NCBI RefSeq assembly: GCF_047948215.1 | Contig: NC_134460.1 | Coordinates: 126,555,324-126,619,323 of the forward strand | DNA from: Lycorma delicatula | Lineage: Eukaryota; Arthropoda; Insecta; Hemiptera; Fulgoridae | Reading direction: 5' to 3' | DNA length: 64,000 nt | Part shown: positions 48,507 to 59,856 of the stretch, one piece after another | Position numbering within the stretch: position 1 is the stretch's first letter | Layout: each line of letters starts with the position of its first letter | Made by a program: the position numbers and the translations under genes | The notes under the pieces: model-generated | Seen by the model: the letters and a program-made list of their open reading frames with translations, nothing else | Told to the model about the DNA's origin: nothing | Database searches by the model: none

Positions 48507-49098
48507 TTCGCAAGAAGTGGCGGCTTGTAGCTAAAATTAGTGGGGGTGCTGCTCCAGAAATTTTTTTTCTGGGTCTTTTCAAGGCCATGGTTAAAATTAT
48601 ATGTAAAATAAAACAACCGAAAAAGCAAAATGAATCAAATAGAATAGCTGGAAGCAGGATAATAATCTAATTCTAATTCTAATCACATTCAAGAATATGG
48701 TACATGGTTTTTAAGCACGACACATGCGGAGTAAAAAAATACTACCTTCCACCAGCACGCCAGGGTCGGCACTGCGGAAGCTGAGCGACAGTGCTCTCTC
48801 TTTCCTTCGCAGCTTGCGTGCAGATTCTTATGTGTGCATGCTCACAACAGCCAAACACCATGCTGCTGGAACTTTGAAGCGCACAGTTCCATACTGTATC
48901 TTTTTCATTTTTGTATCTTTTTCATAAATTGCGGGATGGCTAGTGACATTAAGCTTAAGGATTATATATTGGTCAATTATAAAGAAAGAATTAAAGAAAA
49001 AAGGACTCATTATCTTAAATGTTATAGATAATATCAAATGGAAATAGGGGGTGCTGCAGTTCCACAGTGCCTATACGCGAGCCGCCACTGTTCACAAG
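48507..49098 (+). mobile_element. hAT-type non-autonomous element
   Basis: Body 48515-49090 (576 bp). The right end is CAGTGGCGGCTCGCG in inverted orientation, and the left end reads AAGTGGCGGCTTGTAG (first base changed). Each end is followed inward by GGGGGTGCTGC. Flanks TTCGCAAG (48507-48514) and TTCACAAG (49091-49098) differ by one base and fit the 8-bp duplication of hAT elements. Internal frames (for example 48834-49031) give no recognisable transposase. Confidence 0.85.
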
Positions 49099-49439
49099 AC
49101 GCTTCTTCAAGTAAAACTCAATTTTTTCTAAATTCAAATTCAGATTAATTTCAATATTAATTTTACAAATAGATATACAAACTCCTATTCTCTGGAATAC
49201 CTACAGCAACATAAAAGCCGAATGTAATAATGCATAAACGAGTTAAAATATAGCTTCTAAATATAACTAATCTAAAGTTTGTCACATCGAGTCATATTAC
49301 TAAGCATTAGATATAAAGTGATGTGCGTTTCGATTTACAACATTAGTGTAAAACCTAGATCACATTGTAAATTTTGAACACTATTTTCATGTTATTCGCT
49401 CTATATTAATTTTATTCATTCTAATTTATAAAATAAAAC
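49099..49439. other. AT-rich non-coding DNA
   Basis: Nothing recognised. Confidence 0.5.
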
Positions 49440-50497
49440 AGTGTCCTGAATACTGGCAACCCATTTTTTCACCTCTTTAATGAAGATATTTTCAACAGTT
49501 ATACGCTTTATACTATTGCTTAACATGTTATACATTTTAAGTCCTAAATAAACAAATGATTTTGAAACCGTTTTTTAAATACAGTCTAGATTTGTGTATT
49601 TTTTGCATCCATACTCCTTGTATTGTTCACATTATTTTATGATCCTTACAACTATTGAAAAATACACTTAATACTTTGTATATCTATAAATTCTTTATGG
49701 GTAAAATTATCAGTTTTTTTAAAACCTCAAGAGGTGGGTTGAAACTGCATTTGAAATGCATAATTCTAATTATTCTTTTTTGGGCTATTTCCACATTAAA
49801 GTAAAATTTATAAGTGCCTGTGCAACATTCCATTCCAAAGTTAAGTCTAAATTTAATAAATGGATTATATATCCATCCCAAAAATTTTTAATTGCATTAA
49901 TGTCATAAATTGTAAAATTTGTATGCGTATAATAATAATTTTTTCCTTAATTTCAATATGTGAGGCTTCAAACTTAATTCAAAATCTATAATTAAGCCTA
50001 AATATCTAGTGGAATTAGTTTTCCTTATACATTTATTTATGGAAGTAGTATTACACTAGCAAGAGTGTTTATGATACTTTTCAAAGAAGGTTGCTCCCTT
50101 CCTATCCAGGAAATTAACAAAATTAGATTTACTTGTGCTAAGAACTAATTTATTATTGCAGAACCAATCTCTGTTAATGAGGTGCTCTTCCATCAGTAAT
50201 TTTATATCTTCCCACTTATCGCAGCTATGGCAGTGTATGGGCAGTATCATCCACAAAGAACGGACATTTCCTTCTGAAACTTTCATTACATAAGTCATTA
50301 TTAAATAATTAAAACAGAACAATGGAGAGCAGACAGTATCCTGTGGAGTGCCACATGATACTTACTACAATCCAATCACTTAAATTGTCACCAACTTTGA
50401 CACATTGTAAACGATTTGACAGATAAGATCCAAACCAGGTTAACACGACACCTCTAATCCCTACTCTCCATTTTAGCTTGGAGGATTTTGTTATTAA
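49440..50497 (-). pseudogene. CR1/L2-like LINE reverse-transcriptase relic
   Basis: In sense order on the minus strand it reads KLKWRVGIRGVVLTWFGSYL, SNRLQCVKVGDN, then a decayed GVPQGS-like region and FVDDTA (the YADD box, with Val replacing Ala). Next come LMEEHLINRDWFCNNKLVLS and the thumb block KRIIRIM..LPIKNL at 49684-49881. SYLSNR and KRIIRIM are typical of CR1/L2/Daphne-type elements. Several stops and frame shifts are present. The YADD-equivalent lies near 50235-50260. Ends are undefined. Confidence 0.75.
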
Positions 50498-50675
50498 CTG
50501 TATTTTATTATATAATAATTACTTCTTTCTGTTAAATATATCCTTAACCATTCCAATCGAGAGGGTTGACCTATCTTTTGGGCGGATTTTTTAAAAGTAC
50601 TAAAAATAATAAAATCAACCTTTTAACTAAAAAACCGTAACAAAATTTGATTTTTCTGTTTTTTGCTATCACTAA
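50498..50675. other. AT-rich spacer
   Basis: Nothing recognised. Confidence 0.5.
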
Positions 50676-50790
50676 TCATCACCATATGATATGTGATCCG
50701 AGACAAGTCTCTTACTCCATGTCCTCCATTCTTCTCCAGTCTCAGCTAATTTTCCCTTCCTAATATCTCTTTTCGTTTTAGATCGATTAT
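50676..50790 (-). repeat. LINE 3'-end remnant, family D copy 2
   Basis: Minus-strand text KGKLAETGEEWRTWSKRLV, then SDHISYGDD and a stop. It is the partner of 48098-48240. Confidence 0.5.
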
Positions 50791-51504
50791 AATTTTAATC
50801 TTTAACTGCTGGGTACTTTTTATTTTGTTAAGTATTCCCGTAGTCATTGCTGTTGCTTTTTTTTATTCCGTCTTTATTTTTTCAATCTTCTGTTAACATG
50901 ATAATAAGGTATTTGTACTGTTTTAATTGTTTAATTCTTTCGTTTTTTCAGACACCTATTGGCTTTTTGTCTTTTACACTCATTATTTTAGTTTTTGTAA
51001 CATTTATTTTCATGCTATCCTTTTTATAGTGTCTTCTGATTATCATCTATTGACTATCCGGTGCTTTGTATTATTAAAGAAGCCACGTGTTCTACGTATA
51101 CTGTTTAGTTGTCTTCCTTAAATTTATCTTTAAAACAATAGAAAATAGAAATTATAATTTTCAAAAATATTTTCAACATACGTATTAAATCGGATAGCAA
51201 TTTTCTAGTTCAAATATTTTTAATTAATAATTTAACATATTCCAATCTACCCTTTAGTTTTTTAATTTCCGTTTGTTTATATCATCTGAAAAAACTCAAT
51301 TTCCTGATTATTCATCTTCAATTTGATTTATCCAATAGTTGTATGAAATATTTTTAGACGGAAGCAAGATATTTTAACTTAACCTTATTTTGTTAAGCTG
51401 ATTTTTATGATCTTCGGGAAATATAATCGTTTTCATTTCGATAAATTTTCGCTTAACTTTAAATTATATTTCCTTTTATATGTTTTAATTATATTTTAAT
51501 AAAA
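50791..51504. other. AT-rich non-coding DNA
   Basis: Overlapping Phe-rich frames at 50847-51121 look fortuitous. Confidence 0.45.
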
Positions 51505-51785
51505 ATGTAATAAGACGATTAGAAGAGGAAAGAATCTTATAAGGGACATAAATGTTCATGGCCCATATTTAAAGACATTTTAGGTTTAGTTAATTTGATG
51601 ATAGAACATGTAGATAGAAGATAAAAACTGTAGGGGAAGACAAATACTAAAATTAAGAAAACAGATAGTGGAGGTTATAGAATGTAGTATATATAGGTTG
51701 AGATTAAAAGATTAGCGCAGAAAAAAAACAAATGGAATGTGTCATCATACCAATTAACTGATTGGTAAGTTAGAGGCTTGAAAAA
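51505..51785 (+). pseudogene. LINE C-terminal relic, 46.2 kb family
   Basis: It aligns with 46950-47185 in order: EERNLI, NLMIEHVDRR, the KTNTKIKKTDSGGYRM-type DNA that corresponds to GRPRLEYVKQIVRDVGCR, and finally a block equivalent to MKRLALDRESWRAA. Every reading frame is interrupted. It is the most decayed of the family's copies with readable text. Confidence 0.6.
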
Positions 51786-52261
51786 CATTGAATGTTAAAT
51801 ACAAAAGTAAACGCCAGATATTATGGTTCATAATTATTAGTTCCTTTACTAAAAGATTTTTCTAGTTTATTAGATTCATTTTTATCCATCACAACATGTT
51901 TTACCGCATCCTCTGTTTAAATTTTAAATGAAGTAATGTTTTTATCGTTTTATAAAAAGTAATCATATCTGAAGATATATCAAATTATGAAAATGAATTG
52001 GTTGTTTTTAAAATATTTTCAAAATAATCATTGAAAAATTAAAAAAAAAAATTGTTTTTATATTGAAAGATATATTAATGTAACCGCCATAACAATATTT
52101 TATCATTGCTAATCATGAATATATTAATAAAATATTTAGCTGTCGTTACAACTGTGTAAACCTGAGCTTTTAAATGGTCGAGTTTTTTTTGTGTTTTTGT
52201 TTCGTATGTAGAATGGTTTCATTTATCCTAACATCAGCATAAATCAATCAAAGTTATTTTG

Positions 52262-52264
<3 letters not shown>
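51786..52264. other. AT-rich non-coding DNA
   Basis: Nothing recognised. Confidence 0.5.

Positions 52265-52335
<71 letters not shown>
52265..52335. repeat. (CA)n(TA)n microsatellite
   Basis: About 25 CA units followed by about ten TA units. Confidence 0.97.
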
Positions 52336-53829
52336 ATGGGTGCTATAATAGATAAAGCGTGACTTTTTGATTTTAATTGTATCCGTTCGTCTCCCTAATA
52401 CAAAAACACTAAGTTAGCATCGGACAGCGAACACTTCCAACTTCATCCACGCAATCTATTGGACTAACGGGGAACCAAGTAATATTGTACGGTAATGGAG
52501 AACGTTGAGGACTGAAGAGCGAGTATAATAACCATTAGGAATAAAACGATCGACCAGTCAGTCTGTGGCTATTTCCATTTATATAATGCGACCTACTAAT
52601 TTCAATACGTAGTTAGATGACAAAAAGAAGAAATTCCTTCCAATAAAATAAGTTTGTTTTTTTTTTTTGTTAATTCATGATCATCGGATCTTTTCAAATA
52701 AAAAAAATTAATTAAATTAACCTGCTTTATGATTTAGGGCAAATTTATTCTTATCTATACAGTTAATTATTAAACTTTTCATTGTAATTGTTTTTTTTCT
52801 CCTAAAGAAGAGATTCATTTGAGTTAGAAAAAAAGAACATTAAAGGAAAAATGTCGTAAAGATAAAAATTCAGCTATTTTTGTTTGTATAATCGGAGTAT
52901 TTATTTTATTTTTGTCTTATCGGATTATGAGTAATATATCATTATGTAATCATTTAGTATGATAAGAAATTACTAATATCATTGGTAACAGCAGTTTTGC
53001 TATTTAAACAGTAATAGAAATCAAATCTTAAATTACATCAAATTAAAATCTTAAAAAATTAAAATCTTAAATCAAATTTTAAAATCAGTCATCAACGATG
53101 ATTGAATTAAACAATATCTATTTCCACTATTTAAGCTCTATCTAATCCCACGGGTATATAAACGTGTGGGAGTAGCTACCGCCTGTAGTCATAACACAAT
53201 GCTGTTGTTGCTGGAACCATATCTTTTATTTCGTACGATTGAGTTGTACGAAAGGAGGAGTTCTATTTGGCGGAGGAGTTCTCTCCTGACGAACAAGTAT
53301 TCTCCCACGGATATATTCATACGCAATTTTATCCATAAATCCTCTACCATTGGGTAAACGAAAAGAGCAAGACCTTAAATTTTCGAATAATATTTGAAAT
53401 CAAGATTGTATGAGATGATGTTATAAATCTGCTAACAAGAGTACTGTCCCTCTTTTCTGGGTAAGCTTCTATCATTTTCTGTTCTACGACTCCTTGAAAA
53501 CAAAACCAAAATGAAGGATATGAGTAAATATTGTTTAATTATAAATAATATTTTTGTTGAATATTACAGAAATAAAAATACTGCAATATACAAGATAGGA
53601 AGACTACAAAATATGAAAATATTACAATTAAACCTGTTTAATAAACTTAGAAACCATGTGTATTTGTACGTAATTTCCACCATTGCCATTGTCAATGTGA
53701 TCCATTAATTTCACCAATCGTCATCAGACTTCTTTGCCACCGGTTGTTTAACTCTTGCTTGTCAGTTTTTCATTTCGTTTTCTCTAGCAAATCCATTTCT
53801 ATCTAAATATTACTTCATCGGTTGAGGGC
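52336..53829. other. Unassigned sequence with a promoter-like patch
   Basis: Bases 53130-53360 are GC-richer. They contain TATATAAA near 53154-53161, set between TCCCACG and CGTGTGGGA, and a frame at 53166-53357 without a domain. It could be an LTR or other element fragment; no second copy or target duplication was found. Confidence 0.3.
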
Positions 53830-54700
53830 GTCACAACAACAGTTGTCGGAGGAGGGGTAGTGGGAGGGGGGGGGGGTTCGGTGAGTCCACATCCTGGTAA
53901 AGGATGTGGATGCACTCACTTCCCAAGAGGAATTTGTAACAGACCTTCGTCGGGTGATGAGGGAGGCAGTGACGCTCGACGTATTGTCTATGGGGTTGGC
54001 CTATGGAGTGACACAAGTGGTGACCGTGGCTGTGCCACCCATTCTCGCCAAGTTGTTGGCAGGTGGTCGAGTGCGTATAGGATGGAGGGCGATCCCTGGA
54101 GGACCGCTGCTGGTGCCCGGGGCATAGGACAAAAGCGTGTAGTGGCACGTACCGTACCGGCCACTGTTTTAATTGTGGGGAGGCTGGCCACGTGAGGAAG
54201 GACTGTGCCGGGAGGCCAGATGTTCTTCCTGTAATGGGCATGGACACGTCCCTGGAGGCCGGGATTGCAAAATTACCCATGCGGCATGAGAATCAGCTGC
54301 TGCTGCACCTGGATACCACGCGATTCCGGTCTGGGACAGCCCCGTCCGGGAGGGGTGGGATGCTCCGGGGCCTCAACTTTCGATGATCGGGCGGGGACTC
54401 CTTCCGGAGCCGTCGGGGGAAAAATTAAGATCGTAGTCTCGGTGGGGGATCCCTTCGCGGGTTCCCCATTTGAGGCGAGGCAACGTAAAGACCGGAGTCT
54501 CCGGTGAGGGTACCATTCAGGGGTCTTCTTATTTGAGGCATGGCAAGAACAGACCGAGTCCCGACTCCCTGGATGGAGCCTTGGGAACAGCATAGCCGGG
54601 CCCAGGGTTATTGCCCAGGTGGTTTGAGGCATGACACCCCGCAGAGCTCTGTTTGAGGGCGTGTCCGGCTCTGGGGGGCGGGGCAAATAAAGAAGAGAAA
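53830..54700 (+). mobile_element. R1-like gag element without ORF2, copy 2
   Basis: GC-rich block, 5' truncated. The frame from about 53884 reads VHILVKDVDALTSQEEF, LRRVMREAVTLDVL, GVTQVVTVAVPPILAKLLAG and GRVRIGWRA, the RNP-like segment of R1-clade ORF1. CCHC knuckles follow: a damaged first (CPGHRTKAC), an intact second (CFNCGEAGHVRKDC) and a third after a frame shift (CSSCNGHGHVPGGRDC). From about 54290 it has no coding similarity but matches the 3' region of copy 1 (27690-27340). Imperfect TTTGAGGC-type words recur at intervals. AATAAA occurs at the end, near 54688, without a clear A tail. No endonuclease or RT is present. Confidence 0.75.
53884..54290 (+). pseudogene. Gag RNP-zinc-knuckle region of copy 2
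   Basis: This is the best-preserved gag of the gag-only pair. The order is an RNP-like fold segment, then three CCHC motifs; these proteins bind the element's own RNA and form ribonucleoprotein particles. The third motif has the CX2CX4HX6C spacing also found in the 59.6 kb R1 element (CLDCKSGEHRTGAWQC), supporting clade-level kinship. Stops after GWRAIPGG and a frame change after the second knuckle make it non-functional as it stands. Confidence 0.7.
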
Positions 54701-56267
54701 AGTCCAAATTATTCGGATGCTACAGTAATTCGTGTTGTGGTGGTGCTATTGTGTAAGATTGTAATGGATGTGTAATACGTTTTTGCTTCTAGTTTTTCAT
54801 TATTCCATGTAAGGGGGAAAAGTGTGGAACATAACATTGTTCAGTATATTAAAATTGTACTGATAAATTATTTACCATTGTATGCCCGAAAATTATTAGG
54901 GGTGTTTATTTAAAAGTCCGACTAAAAGTATCTCATCTGATTTACCCAGTAAATGCGTACCAGAAGTGCACAATATGTTCATTACCGTTTGATGTAACGC
55001 TCTTTTTTAATCGTCTCTTTGGTGATTTTGAATATCACATTGCAACTATCATATTAAGCTTTTTCAGTAAAATTTGCTATTTGTGTTACGAAGTCGAATG
55101 GGAAACTTGTCTCAAAAGATCGTAACCATAATTTTGCAGGCAGGAAATTTTAATTCCATTTCCTTCATCTTTTTGGTGACTAAAAGTCCATGCCGTTAAA
55201 AAAATAGAATTAAAAATAACTGGAATAGTTTCATTTCCGGGTGTTACTGAAAATACCAAATTTCATTTCGGTAATAATCAAATCTAGAAGTTCAAATTCA
55301 AAATGCTCCAAAAATTTCCAACACGGATATGTATCTCATTCAACTGTTGTCTCGCGTTAATAAGTTTTATTTTTTAACACTGAATGGGAAAATTAACCAA
55401 GAAATGCTCTAAAAATACCCGAAAAATCGATTCAAAATCTGATTTTTTATTTATTTCATTACCACCACTTTCGTTTAGAACATTGCTGATGATTGAGAGA
55501 CCTCAGGATTCTTCTTATAATAACTTGTTATCCTAATTATACCGTACTTACATTTCACACTATTTTCGGACATTTCTTTCATCATCGCATTATCAAACAC
55601 ACGCACGTACGCGTATACACACGGCTGCAAATTTCTTATGAATATCATAACTTAAAAGTTCAAAAATATATCACCCGCCAAATTTCACAGTCCAAATTTC
55701 AACCTCGATGTCATATTCAGTGTTAAAAACAACATTGTCAGCATATCGGTCGATCTTGATTCTTGAAGATATATATGTAAAATTCTGGAAGAGTAATTAC
55801 TGAATGATTGTTACTTTCATACCAGTTCTTGTCGTTTAAATAGGATCTATATATCTATTTTGAACCGATGTAATATGACTTCAAAAAATGAACGATTCGG
55901 ACCAATCCATGACATAAATACATTAAACGGTATAAAAATTTCAGAGGAAAAATGTCGGAAGATTGTAAGTGCCATTTAGAAAAAAGGTTTTCAGTAACAA
56001 CAAAAAAAAAAAAACATTTATTCAACTATAATTTCAACTTGTAAAAATGGTTTTCCTCTAAACTTGCGGTAAGGGATAAGCTAACAGTTTTCTGTTTTCA
56101 GCTTAGATAAAAGCTGTATACAGGTTTGAAGCAAGATTAAAAAAAATATTTTTTGTTTAAGTATCTTCTTCCTTACAGTTGTCTAAAGCACCAATTAGCC
56201 TGCTTTTATCTTTTTAAGAAGTTACATAAACTTTATGTTCTTAGTTGTTTTTTGCTTTTTGAAATTA
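54701..56267. other. Unassigned, partly transposon-like sequence
   Basis: Bases 55100-55990 are less AT-biased, with ACACACGCACGTACGCGTATACACACGG near 55600 and text such as AAATTTCATTTCGGT typical of decayed elements. No paralogue was found in the window and no protein is recognisable. Confidence 0.35.
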
Positions 56268-56407
56268 CAGAGAAGCTTTAAAGCTTGTACGTAGAATATT
56301 GAAATAGAATTTTGTAGCGAATAAAAAAAATGTCTTGCCTGACCGGGATTCAAACCCAAGACCTGCTGATGAAAGACCGAAACACTCTACTCTGCTACAG
56401 AGATCAG
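56268..56407 (-). mobile_element. tRNA-derived SINE, tail type A, older copy
   Basis: On the minus strand it has CTCTGTAGCAGAGTAGAGTG, GGTCTTTCATCAGCAGGTC and a B box GGTTTGAATCC. The tail ACAAAATTCTATTTCAATAT leads to ACAAGCTTTAAAGCTTCTCTG. Confidence 0.75.
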
Positions 56408-57058
56408 CATTAAGACTAATTTTTTTCAGCACTATTATTTTATACCATTATTATACTAATCTGAAACATCGTAGAATAACTATACTTTAATATGTAGAAC
56501 AATTTTAAAAATAATAGCACCTCCCCTTCTGATTGCAATCGATTGGATCAGAAGTGTCCAGAAAAAGCCCAAAATTAAAAAAAATTGGATTTTAAACTTT
56601 TTTTAACTGCAGTAATAAGCCCTTATTGAGAGCTTTTCAACGCTATAGTCTATCATAAGTGGTACTTATTTTCATTGGTTCCAGAGTTATAGCCAAATGA
56701 AATATTTTGGTCCTACAAGAAGAAATTTGGTTCAAATTAGATTTCATCTCCTTTTTGTTTTTTAATTTAAAAAAAATTTAAATGTATTGATTTATTAACC
56801 TCTGATTGTAAAAAAGTCTTAACAATAAGTAATAATTCAATAATAACAATAAAAAAATAAAAAAAAAAAACATGAAAAAAGATCAGAAGTTATCAATGAA
56901 ATAAAATTATATGTACTTCTGGTTTTAAAAATATGTGTATATGTAATTTTATAAGCGTACAATGAAGTCATATGGTGTCCACATAAAATTTGTTATTTCT
57001 AGAGTTACTGTAATGAAATTTCTATTACGAAAGAATTTAAAAAGATAAAATGTAATCC
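56408..57058. other. AT-rich non-coding DNA
   Basis: Nothing recognised. Confidence 0.5.
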
Positions 57059-57193
57059 TAACACGGTTAGAGTATAACCACGGTATTACTGATCATGTTA
57101 CATTTACAATATTATTGGATTTTATAGCTTAGATAAAATTTATTACAATTATTTTGTGTTCTTCCTTCATTTTATTAATGTCATCAAATCTAA
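57059..57193 (+). repeat. 135-bp direct repeat, copy 1
   Basis: Identical to 58520-58654 at all but three of 135 positions. It starts TAACACGGT and ends GTCATCAAATCTAA. It is non-coding. Confidence 0.95.
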
Positions 57194-57391
57194 TTATTCT
57201 TTCATTAATATTTCGCCTCTAAATATAGGATGATTGGTATTTTTCGGTTATTTAAATCTATAGTCGTAATTTCCACAGAAAATTATACTAGTCATGCTGT
57301 AAATTGGATGATACTTTTGATGTTTGCGTCTTAATAACGGTTGAAAAATCGAAAGTAGTTTTACAGTAGTCATTTATTTCTTGATTCCTTA

Positions 57392-57853
57392 CTTATTTAT
57401 AGAGACCGGATTATATGCATTTGCATATTAAGCCCATTCTCACCGTTTATTGCATATTTTTCTTAAAATCTAGTGATGATGCATTTTTTCGCTATATTTA
57501 CAATATTTTTCGGTAGGTTACCTTGTTAATAAATGAAATCTTACGTGGTAGCCGGCCAAACCTATTGGCTGGACGACTCTTAGAGAGTATTTAGCAGCCG
57601 CGGAACAGTACCTCTGATTGTTTATGTTTACAAAAGTAACAAAATGTTAAATAATTGTTAATTATCGAATTTATCGATATAATATTCAATTACTTACTAA
57701 TTGTATGCTGATTTTAAAATAAGAAAACTAAAAATTACTATTTTTTTATTGTTTAAAATTGCATATTTTGATACTATTCATGCATATTTTAAGCATTTTT
57801 CATGCATATTTCAAGCTTTTTATGTTGCATATAATCCGGTCACTACTTATTTA
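57392..57853. mobile_element. hAT-type MITE with perfect 8-bp duplication
   Basis: Body 57400-57845 (446 bp) between CTTATTTA copies at 57392-57399 and 57846-57853. The 20-bp terminal inverted repeats (57400-57419 and 57826-57845) contain GACCGGATTATATGCA and differ at one base. TGCATATT-type words recur just inside both ends and in the interior, like the subterminal transposase sites of hAT elements. The open frame 57701-57964 crosses the right end and is not a transposase. Confidence 0.93.
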
Positions 57854-58519
57854 CTTCATTTCTTATTTTATAAACCTGTGAATAATGAAAATTTTCATAT
57901 TACTATTCAAATTCATCTTGCAGAAATTAGTAGAAAAACAATGAAAATCCCTTTAAAAAAATAATACTTTCTAATCTAATTGGAATCTACGACCTTATAA
58001 AATTCTGAAAAAAAAAAATGTAATATTTACATTTAATTTTTTAATAGCTAATTTTCTCTCATTTTCCCAACTCAATCTTGGCGTAACTAATTTTTTTATT
58101 TTTATTTATTGTAACCTTTTCTTAATCAGGTTACGTAAATGTAGTAACGTATTAAAATAGCTATTATTTGAAAGATTTACTCTAAATCTATAGCTACCGG
58201 TCATAAATTTCCAAAGTTGGCAAAGGATTTAAAAAAAAAATTACTTATTAGGAAGGAAATCTGTCATAATTTTAGTTTAATGTTTTTCACAAGGGTGTAA
58301 AGTCATGTTAGATTAAATTTTTTTTTCCTTTATCTTCTTTTTTTTTAAGAAAAATTTTAGTGATTAAATCAAATTCCATGTAAAGAAATGTGTAGTTTCT
58401 TAAGTGAATAAAATAAGATCACCCTGAAGTTTTATCTTATTTTTTTTAAAAAAAGAAAAAAGTACAAATAAAACATCTTCATAATAATAAGGGGAGTTTT
58501 AAACTTATCTGCAAAGATA
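57854..58519. other. AT-rich non-coding DNA
   Basis: Nothing recognised. Confidence 0.5.
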
Positions 58520-58654
58520 TAACACGGTCAGAGTATAACCACGGTATTACTGATCATATTACATTTACAACATTATTGGATTTTATAGCTTAGATAAAAT
58601 TTATTACAATTATTTTGTGTTCTTCCTTCATTTTATTAATGTCATCAAATCTAA
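58520..58654 (+). repeat. 135-bp direct repeat, copy 2
   Basis: Partner of 57059-57193, same orientation, with three substitutions and no indels. Sequence flanking the two copies is unrelated on both sides. Confidence 0.95.
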
Positions 58655-59631
58655 ACTTCCTTATTTGCAACATAATATGACCTCCTTTCAATAAAATTTA
58701 TACTTTAGTAACATAATTTGTATAATATTATTCTATTTTATTTATCATCAAAATATGTGGGTGAAAAACATAAATTTGTTTGAATTAACCTCCATTAAAA
58801 TAATAATAATAACTTGATGTTGTTCGATGATTAAAGGAATATTGTCAACACTATTTCATGTTAATGACCTTCGTAAAAATAGAAGTAAAAAAAAAAAAGC
58901 AAGTTGTCAGCAATATTGTATATATTAACTGTTTTTATATCTTCATGACCTTCTTTAATATAAATTAATTTCCATTTTTTTTTTATTTCAATTGATATTA
59001 TGTAGGCCTATATTTTTATGTCTACGTCATCTTACATCTATCTGGAGTGATTTAACATTATGTTTAGTTAATTAAATAACAAAAAATAATTTTTTTTTAA
59101 TAATTTATCATTATTAGAAGTATTATTACTGTATTATAATGTTAACGCTAATTTTTGTTCGTTTTTTTATTTTTATGGTTATTATCTTATTAATATTAAT
59201 TGTACTTGAAATAAGGATTTCCTTTAATTTTATTGTCTCATCATTTTAAGTACATCAATTTTTTTGTAAGTAATTTTTTTGAATGCTCGGTTAAAACTCA
59301 GGAACCATCTATCTGATCTGAATCGTTTTGTTTTTACTATTTTTATTAACTTTGGGATAACTTTAGATTTAAATAATAATATAATCTTAATAATTTTATA
59401 AGACGATGACCAGCAAGGATTAAACCATTTTTCTTGTAGCTGTCTCAATCACATTCCGTTCAAGTCCTAGTAAAGCCAGTTAATTTTACACTGATTTGAA
59501 TACTAGATCGGGGATACCGGTGTTCTTTGGTGGTTGAGCTTTCAATTAACCACACATCTCAGGAATGGTCGAACTGAGAATGTACAAGACTACAATTCAT
59601 TTACACTCACACATATCATCCTCTTTAAACC
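58655..59631. other. AT-rich non-coding DNA
   Basis: Nothing recognised; a slightly GC-richer patch lies at 59495-59625, just before the LINE tail. Confidence 0.5.
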
Positions 59632-59643
59632 TTTTTTTTTTTT

Positions 59644-59856
59644 GGGCCGGACCGACTTGTTGGTATTATGCCGCCCAGGGGAGTGTCTTTAAACTCAAAT
59701 AGGCCTCCCCACCTACCGGCTATATACCGGCATGGCAGGTCGGCCTACCGGTTAGCTCTTTTTGAGAGTTCTTTATTAATATTGCCCTTTTGGACACCAC
59801 GCCAGACCCAGTTCGCCGCGACGCGGCGCCGGGTCTCTTCAGTATTCAGTGTAGTG
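59644..59856 (-). other. R1-clade element 3' UTR
   Basis: GC-rich, from GGGCCGGACCGACTTG next to the tail up to the ORF2 stop. It contains a CCGCGACGCGG-type palindromic patch near 59815-59827. It is nearly the same as 5136-5350, so it is a useful family probe. Plus-strand frames across it are shadows. Confidence 0.8.

Noticed and set aside
53130..53360. A TATA-containing LTR or gene promoter
   Set aside because: TATATAAA is present but there are no TG..CA ends, duplication, second copy or adjoining gene to support it.
57059..58654. A small LTR retrotransposon bounded by the 135-bp repeats
   Set aside because: The repeats lack TG..CA ends and target duplications, and the interior has no retroelement features beyond an unrelated hAT MITE.
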